The notes: generated by a model from the letters alone, not told the origin. A stretch of DNA of 64,000 nucleotides from Pengzhenrongella sicca (GCF_017569225.1 NZ_CP071868.1:2542001-2606000); one strand, 5' to 3'; shown: positions 21,688-30,776, counted from the first letter of the stretch. Numbers and translations are program-made.

Positions 21688-21846
21688 GCGGCAACGGTAC
21701 CGAGCGCCGCCGCCTGCCGGTGCGGCTCGCCAGCGCCCCGCCGGAGCCCCGCCGAGGCGCTGGGTTGGAGTCTCGGCAAACGTCGGCTAAAGTCTGGGAC
21801 GCGCCCTGCGGTGGAGAACGGAAACGAACTTCTCCTGCAGAGTCGT

Positions 21847-21918
21847 GCGGATGTGGCTCAGTGGTAGAGCATCACCTTGCCAAGGTGAGGGTCGCGGGTT
21901 CGAATCCCGTCATCCGCT
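21847..21918 (+). tRNA. tRNA-Gly(GCC)
   Basis: The acceptor arms GCGGATG and CATCCGC pair fully, the D arm contains GGCTCAGTGGTAGAGC, the anticodon loop TTGCCAA between TCACC and GGTGA gives GCC, and the T arm is GGGTTCGAATCCC. No CCA is encoded. First of three tRNA genes in a row. Confidence 0.96.
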
Positions 21919-21973
21919 CGGTGGCCCGACTTTCGGTCGGTTTCCCGCCTCTCGCAAGAGAGGCGGGCCGTAC

Positions 21974-22044
21974 GGTGGAGTGGCCGAGAGGCGAGGCAGC
22001 GGCCTGCAAAGCCGTGCACACGGGTTCGAATCCCGTCTCCACCT
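21974..22044 (+). tRNA. tRNA-Cys(GCA)
   Basis: Acceptor GGTGGAG pairs with CTCCACC; the anticodon stem GCGGC/GCCGT encloses CTGCAAA, giving GCA. T arm CGGGTTCGAATCCCG. It lies 55 bases after tRNA-Gly; the spacer holds a CGCCTCTC...GAGAGGCG hairpin. Confidence 0.95.
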
Positions 22045-22096
22045 CGCAAGCGATCGTGCAGCATGTGGGCGCGGTGAACTTTGAGCAGTAGCGCAT

Positions 22097-22171
22097 GGGC
22101 GATTGGCGCAGCGGTAGCGCGCTTCCCTGACACGGAAGAGGTCACTGGTTCGATCCCAGTATCGCCCACCA
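22097..22171 (+). tRNA. tRNA-Val(GAC), probable integration site
   Basis: Acceptor GGGCGAT pairs with ATCGCCC, the anticodon loop CTGACAC between CTTCC and GGAAG gives GAC, and ACCA at the 3' end is encoded. A truncated integrase reads toward this gene from 22867-22487, and integrase-arm-like repeats lie at 22239-22260; both suggest the 3' end of this tRNA was used as an attachment site. Confidence 0.95.
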
Positions 22172-22188
22172 GCATCACAGCAGGTCAG

Positions 22189-22222
22189 AAGCCATTTCGG
22201 AGAGATCCGGGGTGGCTTTTTT
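22189..22222 (+). terminator. Intrinsic terminator after the tRNA cluster
   Basis: AAGCCA (22189-22194) pairs with TGGCTT (22213-22218) and is followed by a run of T to 22222. The stem is short with an 18-base loop, but the location 17 bases past tRNA-Val(GAC) fits transcription termination. Confidence 0.55.
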
Positions 22223-22238
22223 GGCAGACATGGGACTT

Positions 22239-22260
22239 TTTGTAGCCAGTTTTGTAGCCA
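22239..22260. repeat. Tandem TTTGTAGCCA repeats, possible integrase arm sites
   Basis: TTTGTAGCCA occurs at 22239-22248 and again at 22251-22260, a 12-base period. Such short direct repeats beside a tRNA and an integrase gene are typical of arm-type binding sites of tyrosine recombinases. A matching second attachment site was not found in the window. Confidence 0.4.
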
Positions 22261-22486
22261 CGGCCTCAAATTACCGCTCGGTAACATGCCGCTTCATCAG
22301 GCACGACGCCAAATCTTGGCATACAGGACTCTGCATACTTATGCGTGGATCTGTTGCTGGACGCCCTCGGACGCCGGTGGGGCGAGACGGACGAGCAAGC
22401 GCGAGGGGATTCCTGCGATCGCCGAACTGACTGCCTTCTCGGCGATGAGACGTGCGGCACCTTTTCACCGGCCGGCGGCGACGAGG

Positions 22487-22867
22487 CTATAGCCCGAGGT
22501 CTTTCGAGAGGGAGTCCATCGCGGCGCGGGCGATCTCGGGACTCACGTGCCCGTAGACGTCGCCGGTGATCCTGATGTCGGAATGGCCGAGCAGTTCCGA
22601 GACGGCCTTGAGGTGGACGCCCGCCTCCAACATTGAGGTCGCGGCGGAGTGGCGCAGCGTGTGCACGCTCACTGCCTCCAGCCCGGCTCCCTTGGCCGCG
22701 GTCGACATCGCCCGCAGCACGTTTCTCGGGTCCATCGCCGTGCCCACCTCGGTCGTGAAGACCAAACCCGTCTCAGACCAGAGATTGCCTGCGTGCTCGC
22801 GAGCTCGCACTTGAATCTGGCGTTCGGCCACGAGGATCGCGGCCACGCCAGGGGTCAGGGGAAGCAC
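22487..22867 (-). pseudogene. 5'-truncated tyrosine recombinase (integrase), C-terminal catalytic part
   Basis: 126 residues covering only the C-terminal half of a phage-type integrase. Seen are the second catalytic box HTLRHSAATSMLEAG (His and Arg), the LLGHSDIRITGD box with the third catalytic His, and the nucleophile Tyr in VYGHVSPE. The N-terminal arm-binding and core-binding domains and the first catalytic Arg are missing. The 5' end runs into a truncated uracil-DNA glycosylase frame, so a deletion joined the two. Presumably inactive. Confidence 0.88.
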
Positions 22868-23421
22868 CCGGTTCGACTAGCCTTGGGAATCGCACCCGAC
22901 CCGCTCGCAGACTCCGGATACGTCGGGTGACGCACCGTCATGTATGCAGCAGTGCTCGAGGCACCGAGCGGTGTGGTCCGCCAGGCCTGGTACGCCTGGT
23001 CGGCGAGCTGGCCCAGGCTGATGATCGCCTCGATCTGCTGGCCTTTCACGATCGCGTCGATCCACCGATTCCGGTACCGCGTGATCCCCGGATCCGCGAT
23101 GTGCCGAGTGCCGCCGCCCTGACCGTAGACGGAGTACAAGAACGCGTTGATGAAGACGTAGCTGCGCGTGATGCCGAGTCGCGCCAGCAATCCCTGCGCT
23201 CGCTGGCCGGCCTCCCCGACCAGGATCCGGCGCGCGATCGCCTCGTGGGCGGCAGGATCCTGACCGATTACCAAAATTCGTGCCGCCCCGTCCAAGCGGC
23301 CGCGATGGAAGATCGGGCCCCACTCCACCCGGAACGAATCCGCGGGATACACCGACTCGTCCGGATAGCGCCGCACCAACGGCAGGTACCGGCCGCGATA
23401 CCCAGGGTCAAACTCGCTCAC
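22855..23421 (-). pseudogene. Uracil-DNA glycosylase superfamily protein, 3' end lost
   Basis: 188 residues from a GTG with an excellent ribosome binding site (GGGAGGAGG). The family motif 1 is ILVIGQDPAAHEA and motif 2 is TVRHPTYPES, as in a clade of actinobacterial UDG-like proteins. After RHPTYPESASGSGAIPK the frame leaves the family pattern within a few residues and stops at 22855, inside the integrase fragment, so the C-terminal part appears to have been lost by deletion. Residual activity cannot be judged. I infer truncation from motif position and the junction, not from an alignment. Confidence 0.7.
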
Positions 23422-23661
23422 GATCGAGCCTCCTCCCGCTGGACCAATGATGGAGCCCCCAGCCTTCGATACGCCAGTGCGAAAAGCCCATTTAGTCCTG
23501 CCCAGAGGCGGTCTTGAGATCTGCCAGGGTGACGGCGTCATGGCGCCCAACTTGTGTGCACCCGCCCGAAGCGCATGCTGGCGCCCGTCGTGCTCCTACT
23601 GGTGACAACCCACACCGAGAGGCGTCGGGAAAGTCGAAGCCGCAGGGCTCGAGTGCGTCGA

Positions 23662-24207
23662 TCAGCGCCGGTGCGCTCTGCCCGGCGTCTGCGGCTCACG
23701 GCTGCTGCGCCGAACGACGGTCAGGCTGATCCCAGGGGGCGAGTAGCTCGCTCGACGCCGTTCAAGCCGCCGCAACTCCCAGTTGTACGGGATCCTCGCC
23801 GCCTTCTGCTTGTTGTGCCGCGAGCAAAGTGCCTGCCCGTTCCCGACGGTCGTGCTGCCACCCTTCGAGTGCGGGTGGATGTGGTCAGCCTGCAGTTTCT
23901 CGGTGATGGCACATCGTCCGGACAGCAGGCCGTCGTGCTCGCATCGCGCGCCAGCTCGGTACAGGACTGCCGCGCGGTCTGGACCGGCGTACCGCCGCAT
24001 CGGATCACGGCCACTAGCCGATAGCCGGATCCACCGAAACGCCCGGTAGACGCGGACCACGACCAGCAAGGCCAGGAAGATCAGAGGCAGCACCGCTAGT
24101 GGTGACGACGTGGCGGTTTGCCAGAACCCGTGACCGAGCGCACCTAGGAAGCCGTCGAACGGGTCCGGGGCGGGGACGGGCGCCGTCGCTAACTGCGATC
24201 TCAGCAT
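23662..24207 (-). CDS. Membrane-anchored HNH endonuclease-like protein
   Basis: 181 residues. A transmembrane helix (LAVLPLIFLALLVVVRVY, about 38-55) precedes an HNH domain: ADHIHPHSKGG with the paired His, the central Asn in GNGQALC, and CSRHNKQKAAR with the last Cys/His. A further Cys pair (RCEHDG, GRCAI) may bind zinc. HNH domains with a membrane anchor are uncommon; the nuclease may act at the membrane or on incoming DNA, but this is inference. It lies in a mobile-remnant region and reads leftward. Confidence 0.75.
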   Translation of the reverse strand: MLRSQLATAPVPAPDPFDGFLGALGHGFWQTATSSPLAVLPLIFLALLVVVRVYRAFRWIRLSASGRDPMRRYAGPDRAAVLYRAGARCEHDGLLSGRCAITEKLQADHIHPHSKGGSTTVGNGQALCSRHNKQKAARIPYNWELRRLERRRASYSPPGISLTVVRRSSREPQTPGRAHRR

Positions 24208-24431
24208 TTCCGCTCCCCGACATGCACGGGTCGCAGCTCTCGCTGAGGGCCGAGATCAGCGGCCGCTGCGTGCTTGAGTCGCTGCGAGGCGTCGCCGAGC
24301 ACTGCCCCGGCCACCTCGTCCGCGGTGGTTTCGGTGATTCTCACAGTGCTGGCTATCGACAGTTCCGGCCCGCGACTGTAGGCAACTGGAGAGTTGATGT
24401 CGGCGGCGACACGTCCGAAACGCTCCTGCAC
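24201..24431 (-). CDS. Small hypothetical protein preceding the HNH gene
   Basis: A 76-residue frame from a GTG at 24431 (VQERFGRVAADINSPVAYSR) overlaps the HNH start by 7 bases. The segment SIASTVRITETTADEVAGAV has protein-like composition, but no family is recognised and no clear ribosome binding site is seen. It may be a real coupled gene or a chance frame. Confidence 0.3.
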   Translation of the reverse strand: MQERFGRVAADINSPVAYSRGPELSIASTVRITETTADEVAGAVLGDASQRLKHAAAADLGPQRELRPVHVGERKC

Positions 24432-24745
24432 ATGTCGACCAGAACTTGTACGGAGACGTCGAGCCGCGAGCAGCCAAGCGCAGGAATTCGACCGCGTCGG
24501 ACTGCCCTGAAGCTCCCCTGCACCCGCCGGGGTCCGCCGTCCCGACGCGGGCACTACGGCTTGGTCGCGAGTCGGCTTTCCGACCCGACCCGGGCGGAGT
24601 ACGACTCGGACGCCACCTTCGACAGCTAGACACGTAGTGCAAATGGGTGAAATGGGGGCAAGCAGGACATGTCGTTTGCGTGGGTCCCCTACGTTTTTGC
24701 CTGGGCCCTCCGTCCGGCCCTAGGCGACATCGACTAGGAGCAGCC

Positions 24746-27700
24746 GTGCGGTCAAGAATGCGGTGGGCGTCCATGTCGCTCGTCCTGGTCTTCGCCGCGG
24801 TGCTTGTTCCTAGCGTCGCGACGGTCGCGCATGCTGTCCCCACCGTGCTCGGTGACGCGACAATCGCGCCCGCTGTCGGCTCCACGGGCGGTGGTACCAG
24901 TGTGCAGATCGACCTGCCGGGCGCCGCCTGGTCGACGGTCGATGCCGGGAGTCGACACACCCTGGGCCTGGCGCGAGATGGGTCCGTCTATTCGTGGGGA
25001 AAGAACGACTCCGGCCAGCTAGGCAACGGCACACTGACGGACAGTTCCGTTCCCACCCGGGTGTCGCTCCCTTTGCCGACTGGCGTGACCGCCACCGGAG
25101 TGGCGGCCGGGGCCGACTTCTCTCTCGCCGTCGCCAGCGACGGCACCGTCTGGTCGTGGGGCGCCAACGGCCGGGGCCAGCTCGGGCTCGGCACGACGAC
25201 GTCAAGCCTCACGCCGCAGCAGGTACCGGGTCCGAGCGGTGTGCGGCTCCTCACCGCTGGTGACCAGTTCGCCGTGGTCCAGGATGGTTCGTACAAATTG
25301 TGGTCTTGGGGCGCCAACGACGCCGGTCAGCTCGGCATCGGCTCGCAGATCGATGCGACGTCGCCGACGAGAGTCGTCGGGCTGCCTGACTCGTTCTACG
25401 TCGACTACCTGTCTGTCGGTGCACGGCACGTCATTGCGACGTCGTTCTACGAGGTCTTCGGCTGGGGCGACAACACCTACGGTCAGCTCGGCGACAAGGT
25501 GGCTGCCAAGCGAAGCACGAGTGCCACGAGCCTCTTCGTTGGTGGCCTCCGGAGCGCCTATTACGCTGGGTTTGCCGTCGGCGACAGCACCTTCATGCGT
25601 ACCGGCGACGGCGGGGTCTATGCGTTTGGGCGCAATGACCAGGGACAGCTCGGACTGGGGACCTTCTCTGCGAGCTCAACGGCTCGACAGCTGGTCTTCG
25701 CCGAGGGTGCGGTGGCCCCGATCGCGATGGTCGGAGGACCCGGGTTCGTCGCGGCGACGATGTCGAACGGCGCCGTGCTGACCTGGGGCGACAATCGCTA
25801 CGGACAGCTCGGCAGACCCGTCACGACGCGGTCCGCCACACCGGGGGTCGCCGTTGGACTGGCGCCGGAATCTCGGATCACTGCCACCGCCCGCGGCGTC
25901 GTCTTGGTGGCCGCCGAGGGCACCGCGACGGCGTGGGGCACGAACGACGCGGGCCAGCTCGGGGACGGCACATCGACGTTCCGCCCGAGCCCTGTTGCCG
26001 TCCGCTATCCCCTCGATCCCGGCAGGGTTCTGTTCGGGACCACGGCAGCGACCGCGGTGACGCGTGTGTCGCCGACCCGGTTCGCGGCAGTCACGCCGGC
26101 ACGCGCCGCCGGCGTTGTCAGCGTCGCCGTCGAGACACGGACCGCTGGTGGAACGGTGGGCCCGACCGCCGTTCTCACGGGCGCCTACACCTTCACGGCC
26201 ACGGCTCCCCCAGAACTTGGCATCTGGTTTCTGCCCACCGCTCTTCTTGGCTCTCCGTACTCCGTGACCATTCCTGCACGCAGCCCGGTCCCGGTCACTT
26301 TCGCGGTGAGCGAGGGGGCCCTGCCCGCAGGCATGTCACTCGACGCGGCAACCGGGAGGCTCGCCGGCACGCCGACGGCGTTCGCTCCCGAGGGAGCGTT
26401 GGCGATCACTGCGACAAACGCGTACGGAGTCGCGACCCTGCGCTCCAGTCTTACGGTCGCGATTCCGCCGACGATCGAGGACAAGGCGCTCGCGCCCGCG
26501 GCAACAGGTCGCGGCTACTACCAACGGCTTGCGCTCACCGGCCCGCAGGCAACGGTCGCGGTCACGAGTGGCGCCCTTCCGGACGGGATCTCGGCCCGCG
26601 TCGTCACCGGCACAGGCTGGGAGGTTCCGCGCTCGGTCGTCCTCGCGGGCACCCCCACGACCGCTGGAACGTTCACGTTCGCGCTGACGGTCTCCACGAC
26701 GACCGCCGCGCAGACACGCTCCTACTCGATCACAGTCGGGGTCAGTCCCCGTGTCAGCTCACCGATACCGCCGTCGGGCACGATCGGAGCTCCGTACTCC
26801 TTCGCCTTCGCGGCCGCCGGATCTACACCGATCGAGTACTCCGTGAACGCCGGTTCCCTCCCCCCTGGACTGACGCTGAACCCCGCCACCGGGGTGCTCG
26901 CAGGCACGCCCACGGCAACCGGTCGGTTTGGTGTCGTCGTCGGCACGACCAACACGTTCGCTCACGAGGCCACCGACGTCGTGATCCGCATCGCTGGCCC
27001 CAGCCTTTCATCGCCGACATCACCGGCCGTCGGTGCGACCGCTGGCGGCACGAACACCATCGTGAGCGCGCCCGCCCCGAGATTCAGCGAACTCACGACG
27101 ACCACCGGCTCAGCGACCCTTGGCCTTACCGCTGACGGGAACGTCTGGGCCTGGGGGACCGGAGCGGCGCCGCTCTTGAGTGAACGCGGCTCCGACATCG
27201 ACGCCCTGACTCCAGCGCGCCTGGCCCTCGCGTTGCCCGCGGGCCTGCGGGTCGCGCACCTCGTCGAAGGCTCGGCCTCCACCTTCCTGGCCTCGGATGC
27301 CTCGGTGTGGACGCTCGACGCCGACGCGAGCTCACCGACAGGCACCCGTGCGACGAAAGTGCCATTCACCTTGCCCGCGGGAGTCACGATCACCGCTGCC
27401 GCGGCCGGGGCCGACTTCCGGCTCGCGCTCGCCTCCGACGGCAGCGTCTGGGCGTGGGGTGCCAACGACAAGAACCAGCTCGGCGACGGCACCACGACCG
27501 CTCGCGACGTCCCCGTGCGCACAGCCATGCCGGCTGGGACGACCGTTGCCGCGATCAGCGCCGCAGCCGGCTCGCCGCTAGCAGTAGACGCTGCCGGCGG
27601 TATCTGGTCCTGGGGAGTTGACGTCAGCCAGGTCTGCGCACCTTGGGATGACTGCCCCCCGTTGCTGCACGCCACACCGACCCGGCTACCCACACCGGCA

Positions 27701-29161
27701 AGCCTCACCGCGGCCAAGGTCGTCTCGGGACCGAACGCTGCACTTGTCCTTACCCGCGACGGAGCACTGTGGTCGTGGGGCGACAACTGGTACGGGCAGC
27801 TCGGACAGGCCGAAGCCGCCGGTGCCGCGTTCGCCCGAGTGGCGATCCCCCTCGAGCCAGGCGCGACCGTGCGCAGCGCGTCGCTCTCCCGGGAGGGAGC
27901 AGTCGCGGTCTCCTCCGATGGCTCGGTCTGGCGCTGGGGCCGCCTCCAGTGCGCAGTCGACCTCGGCGTCGAGGACTGCGGAAAGTTCGACGACGGCGGC
28001 GAGTACGAGGCCCCCACCCTCGTCGCCGCGCCCACCGACACCGACGCGGTGGCCGCCTCAGCATGCAGGCAGTGTGGCGTGGCGCTGACCACCGACGGCG
28101 CAGTCTGGGGCTGGGGAGCCAATTCCGCCGGACAGCTCGGAGACGGGTCAACCCAACGTCGTCCGGCACCCGTGGTGGCGCGGGCTCCCTTCAAGATCAC
28201 TGGCGTCGCCTTTGACTCCGCCGCGGCGACCATCATCGGCGGGACCGGCGGCGGCACCGTTACCGTGCTCACGCCGTCGCACGCGGCCGGTCCGGTGGAC
28301 GTCCTCGTGACGAGCACCCGACCCAACGGCTCCCCCGGGCCGGCCGTCCGGTACAGCGGCGCCTTCACCTACGGCGGCGCCCCAGTGATCACGTCCGGCG
28401 CCCCGCCGGCCGCCATGACCAAGATCGCCTACTCCTTCGCTGTGAAGACCACCGGCACGACGCCTTTGACGTTCGCGATCTCCGCCGGCGCGCTGCCCGC
28501 GGGCCTGACGCTCAACGGGAGCACCGGGCTGATAGCAGGAACCCCGACAACAGCCGGTACGGCGTCTTTCACCGTCCGGGTGACCAACGCGTTCGGCGCC
28601 GCGACCGCGGCGTACACCCTCCAAGTGACCGCTGGAGTCGCCCCGAAAATCACGACCGCGGGCCCGCCCGCTGGGATGACGAAGCTGGCGTACTCGTTCG
28701 CGGTCAAGGCCTCCGGGACGGCGCCGATGACGTACTCGGTCTCGGTCGGCTCCCTCCCCGTCGGCCTCACGCTCAACTCGTCGACGGGCATCATCTCGGG
28801 CACGCCGACCACGGCAGGCTCGAAGTCGTTTACCGTTCGAGTCGCCAACGCATGGGGGACTACCTCGGCCGCATACACGATGACGGTCACGGCCGGGGCA
28901 GCGCCGAAGATGACGTCAGCCGCGCCCCCCGCAGCCACGGTCCGGGTCGCCTACAGCTACCGGGTCACAGCGTCCGGGACGACGCCCCTAACGTTCAGCG
29001 TGTCCACCGGCAAACTACCGGCCGGCCTCGCACTCAACTCATCGACGGGCGTCATCTCCGGGACACCCACGACCTCTGGCACGTCGTCGTTCACCATCCG
29101 CGCAACAAACGCCTGGGGCACGGCATCAGTCGCGCAAACACTCATGGTCAAAGCTGGCTGA
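24746..29161 (+). CDS. Giant secreted protein with two RCC1-type propellers and He_PIG Ig-like repeats
   Basis: 1471 residues from the GTG at 24746, which has AGGAG just upstream; the longer frame has none. A signal peptide (MRWASMSLVLVFAAVLVPSV, cleavage after AHA) exports it. Then: seven RCC1 repeats (WSWGANGRGQLGLGT type) at about 24930-26000; an IPT-like segment; putative Ig (He_PIG) domains at about 26200-26990; a second RCC1 array at 27080-28170; a GGTGGGTVTV IPT-like piece; and three similar 86-residue He_PIG repeats from 28380 to the end (SSTGVISGTPTT motif). No LPXTG or transmembrane anchor is present. Likely a cell-surface or secreted adhesion/binding protein; ligand unknown. The stop codon coincides with the end of an IS remnant, so the C-terminus may be truncated. 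Confidence 0.88.
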   Translation: MRSRMRWASMSLVLVFAAVLVPSVATVAHAVPTVLGDATIAPAVGSTGGGTSVQIDLPGAAWSTVDAGSRHTLGLARDGSVYSWGKNDSGQLGNGTLTDSSVPTRVSLPLPTGVTATGVAAGADFSLAVASDGTVWSWGANGRGQLGLGTTTSSLTPQQVPGPSGVRLLTAGDQFAVVQDGSYKLWSWGANDAGQLGIGSQIDATSPTRVVGLPDSFYVDYLSVGARHVIATSFYEVFGWGDNTYGQLGDKVAAKRSTSATSLFVGGLRSAYYAGFAVGDSTFMRTGDGGVYAFGRNDQGQLGLGTFSASSTARQLVFAEGAVAPIAMVGGPGFVAATMSNGAVLTWGDNRYGQLGRPVTTRSATPGVAVGLAPESRITATARGVVLVAAEGTATAWGTNDAGQLGDGTSTFRPSPVAVRYPLDPGRVLFGTTAATAVTRVSPTRFAAVTPARAAGVVSVAVETRTAGGTVGPTAVLTGAYTFTATAPPELGIWFLPTALLGSPYSVTIPARSPVPVTFAVSEGALPAGMSLDAATGRLAGTPTAFAPEGALAITATNAYGVATLRSSLTVAIPPTIEDKALAPAATGRGYYQRLALTGPQATVAVTSGALPDGISARVVTGTGWEVPRSVVLAGTPTTAGTFTFALTVSTTTAAQTRSYSITVGVSPRVSSPIPPSGTIGAPYSFAFAAAGSTPIEYSVNAGSLPPGLTLNPATGVLAGTPTATGRFGVVVGTTNTFAHEATDVVIRIAGPSLSSPTSPAVGATAGGTNTIVSAPAPRFSELTTTTGSATLGLTADGNVWAWGTGAAPLLSERGSDIDALTPARLALALPAGLRVAHLVEGSASTFLASDASVWTLDADASSPTGTRATKVPFTLPAGVTITAAAAGADFRLALASDGSVWAWGANDKNQLGDGTTTARDVPVRTAMPAGTTVAAISAAAGSPLAVDAAGGIWSWGVDVSQVCAPWDDCPPLLHATPTRLPTPASLTAAKVVSGPNAALVLTRDGALWSWGDNWYGQLGQAEAAGAAFARVAIPLEPGATVRSASLSREGAVAVSSDGSVWRWGRLQCAVDLGVEDCGKFDDGGEYEAPTLVAAPTDTDAVAASACRQCGVALTTDGAVWGWGANSAGQLGDGSTQRRPAPVVARAPFKITGVAFDSAAATIIGGTGGGTVTVLTPSHAAGPVDVLVTSTRPNGSPGPAVRYSGAFTYGGAPVITSGAPPAAMTKIAYSFAVKTTGTTPLTFAISAGALPAGLTLNGSTGLIAGTPTTAGTASFTVRVTNAFGAATAAYTLQVTAGVAPKITTAGPPAGMTKLAYSFAVKASGTAPMTYSVSVGSLPVGLTLNSSTGIISGTPTTAGSKSFTVRVANAWGTTSAAYTMTVTAGAAPKMTSAAPPAATVRVAYSYRVTASGTTPLTFSVSTGKLPAGLALNSSTGVISGTPTTSGTSSFTIRATNAWGTASVAQTLMVKAG

Positions 29162-29735
29162 CATAGAGCCTGACCCGGTTTCCCGGACTACCGGGAGGTC
29201 TGGGGCGATCAACCTATCGACATCGAGCACACAGACGACCTCCGTGGGGACTTCGTTTCCAGCACTGACATCCGGGAGTAGACGGCGTTGAAGCACGCGT
29301 ATGCGACCCCGGCCCAGGTCGGCACGTAGGTCTGTGACCCACAACCGGTTCGGCGAGAGCGCCGTGAAGCCCCGGTTGACCAGATCCGGCTGGCGCGCCG
29401 CGACCGGGTCAGCCCGAGTCGTGCGGACCCGCTTGATGCTCACCGCGCCCTCGATGCCCTCTGTGCGCAACAACCGGGTGACCTGGTCACGGCCCACGTC
29501 CCGGCCGGCGCGACGAGCGGCCTTCCAGAGCTTGCTGGCGCCGTAGACCTGATAGTTGTTCTCCCACAGCTACCGCAACACCGGGCAGGACCGTGTCGCG
29601 GGCGGCCCGGGCCGACGGCGCGCGGGTCTTGGCCGCGTAGTACGTGCTCGGGGCCGCCTGCAACGCGGTACAGATGGGCTCGACCCCGAGATCGTCACGA
29701 TTGGTGTCAATGAACGCAACTATTTCCTGTGTTGG
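29162..29735 (-). pseudogene. IS3-family transposase OrfB remnant
   Basis: Pieces of the DDE integrase-domain protein are spread over three frames: an N-terminal AFIDTNRDDLGVEPIC piece, then NNYQVYGASKLWKAARRAG and VTRLLRTEGIEGAV, then LWVTDLR with the first catalytic Asp, and TYVPTWAGVAYACF in yet another frame. The catalytic core beyond this point is absent. Clearly non-functional. Confidence 0.8.
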
Positions 29736-30064
29736 CGGTCGAGTTCCGCCCCGAAGAAACTCGCGGCCCGTTTCAGGATCTCGTTGGCCCGGCGCAGCTC
29801 ACGGCTCTCCTGCTCGAGCTCGCGCATCCGGGCCGACTCCGAGGTGCTCACCCCGGGGGCGTGGCCGTCGTCGATGTCGGCCTGACGCACCCACAGGCGC
29901 ACCGACTCGGTCCCGTAGCCCAGCTGGGGCGCGACCCGCTGGACGGTCCCGTGCTTAGTGCCCAACTCGGCCCGCAGCGACCAGACCATCCGCACCGCCG
30001 CGGCCTTCTCCTGATCGGAGTACCGACGCGTAGTCGGCTTCGCCTTCGACAGATCTGTCGGCAT
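29720..30064 (-). CDS. IS3-family transposase OrfA (HTH protein)
   Basis: 114 residues from ATG (MPTDLSKAKPTTRRYSDQEK). The N-terminal helix-turn-helix binds the IS ends; LGYGTESVRLWVRQADID and the coiled-coil leucine zipper ELRRANEILKRAASFFGAEL are typical of OrfA. It has no partner, because OrfB downstream is broken. A diverged partial copy is at 59797-60060. Confidence 0.82.
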   Translation of the reverse strand: MPTDLSKAKPTTRRYSDQEKAAAVRMVWSLRAELGTKHGTVQRVAPQLGYGTESVRLWVRQADIDDGHAPGVSTSESARMRELEQESRELRRANEILKRAASFFGAELDRQHRK

Positions 30065-30220
30065 GGCTCCATCCTCGTTTCCAAGGTCAAGAGCCTCCAA
30101 CCAACCCAGGCGATTCAAGTTCTGGCACTGCACTGCGATTGTGGTTCGAGCCTGGGCATCTGCGACGAGGACGACGCCGAGCGATCGGGGACCCAAAGCC
30201 ACGTCCTTTGGAGACCTGTC

Positions 30221-30676
30221 CTAGTCCGCCGCGGGCCGCGTCGTGGTCTTTCGTTCGGGCTGCCTAATGAGGTCGAGGTCCACTCCTGGGCGACGCGGGA
30301 CGTAGAAGAAGCCTTCGTCGGTGTCATCGTCGTAGTGCACGACGAGATCCTGGGATACAAGCTTCTCATTCCACGAACGTAACCGGCTCCGATCGGTCGC
30401 GGTGAGCTGGTAACCAGCTCGGGCACGGGCCTCCATGCGGAGCAACGCCAGCGGGTAAGCCCAGCGGTGCGCTTCGTTGACGGCCCAGGGGATGAGATCG
30501 TCATCTCGGACGATGCGCCGGGTGAGGCCGCGGCGGCGCCGAAAGTTGCCCCAGAGCGATGGCACGGTCTGGATGTTGTACTTGCGCTCATACTCCTCGG
30601 TCATCCACGCGTACGTGCGACCCTCATTGAACCAACGAACGACTTCGGACTCGTCCTGAATTTTCGTGGCTGGCAT
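30221..30676 (-). CDS. Phage/mobile-element-type putative DNA-binding protein
   Basis: 151 residues from the ATG at 30676 (MPATKIQDESEVVRWFNEGR). The N-terminal 60 residues (TYAWMTEEYERKYNIQTVP, then WGNFRRRRGL) read as a helix-turn-helix. The C-terminal half contains VVHYDDDTDEGFFYVPRRPG. Proteins of this look are, as I recall, frequent in actinophage genomes with unknown function; that is recollection, not a search. It is divergent from 30862-31116 across a 185-base control region, an arrangement typical of an immunity or early-lytic switch. Confidence 0.6.
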   Translation of the reverse strand: MPATKIQDESEVVRWFNEGRTYAWMTEEYERKYNIQTVPSLWGNFRRRRGLTRRIVRDDDLIPWAVNEAHRWAYPLALLRMEARARAGYQLTATDRSRLRSWNEKLVSQDLVVHYDDDTDEGFFYVPRRPGVDLDLIRQPERKTTTRPAAD

Positions 30677-30766
30677 GTCATTCCATCTCGGCGCGGGTCT
30701 ACGTGTGACAGGGTATGCACACCGTCGCATCGGCGTGTAGGTGTGTCAAGGTCAGATTTCACCGAT

Positions 30767-30776
30767 TCGAATTCGA
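30767..30776. promoter_or_regulatory. 10-bp palindrome in the divergent phage-type promoter region
   Basis: TCGAATTCGA is an exact palindrome near the middle of the 185-base gap between two divergent genes. A TACACT hexamer just after it at about 30781 could be a -10 element for the rightward gene. An operator role is an inference. Confidence 0.35.

Larger units (their letters stand above)
29159..30117 (-). mobile_element. Decayed IS3-family insertion sequence
   Basis: The element reads leftward. Its left end at 30117 begins TGAATCGCC, and the other end (TGACATAGAGCC on the plus strand at 29159) also begins TGA. OrfA is nearly intact (29720-30064), OrfB is broken. No target duplication is seen at the two ends. 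The first 50 bases of the left end recur as a separate remnant at about 31348-31398, and part of the same element family recurs on the plus strand at 59797-60160. Confidence 0.75.
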
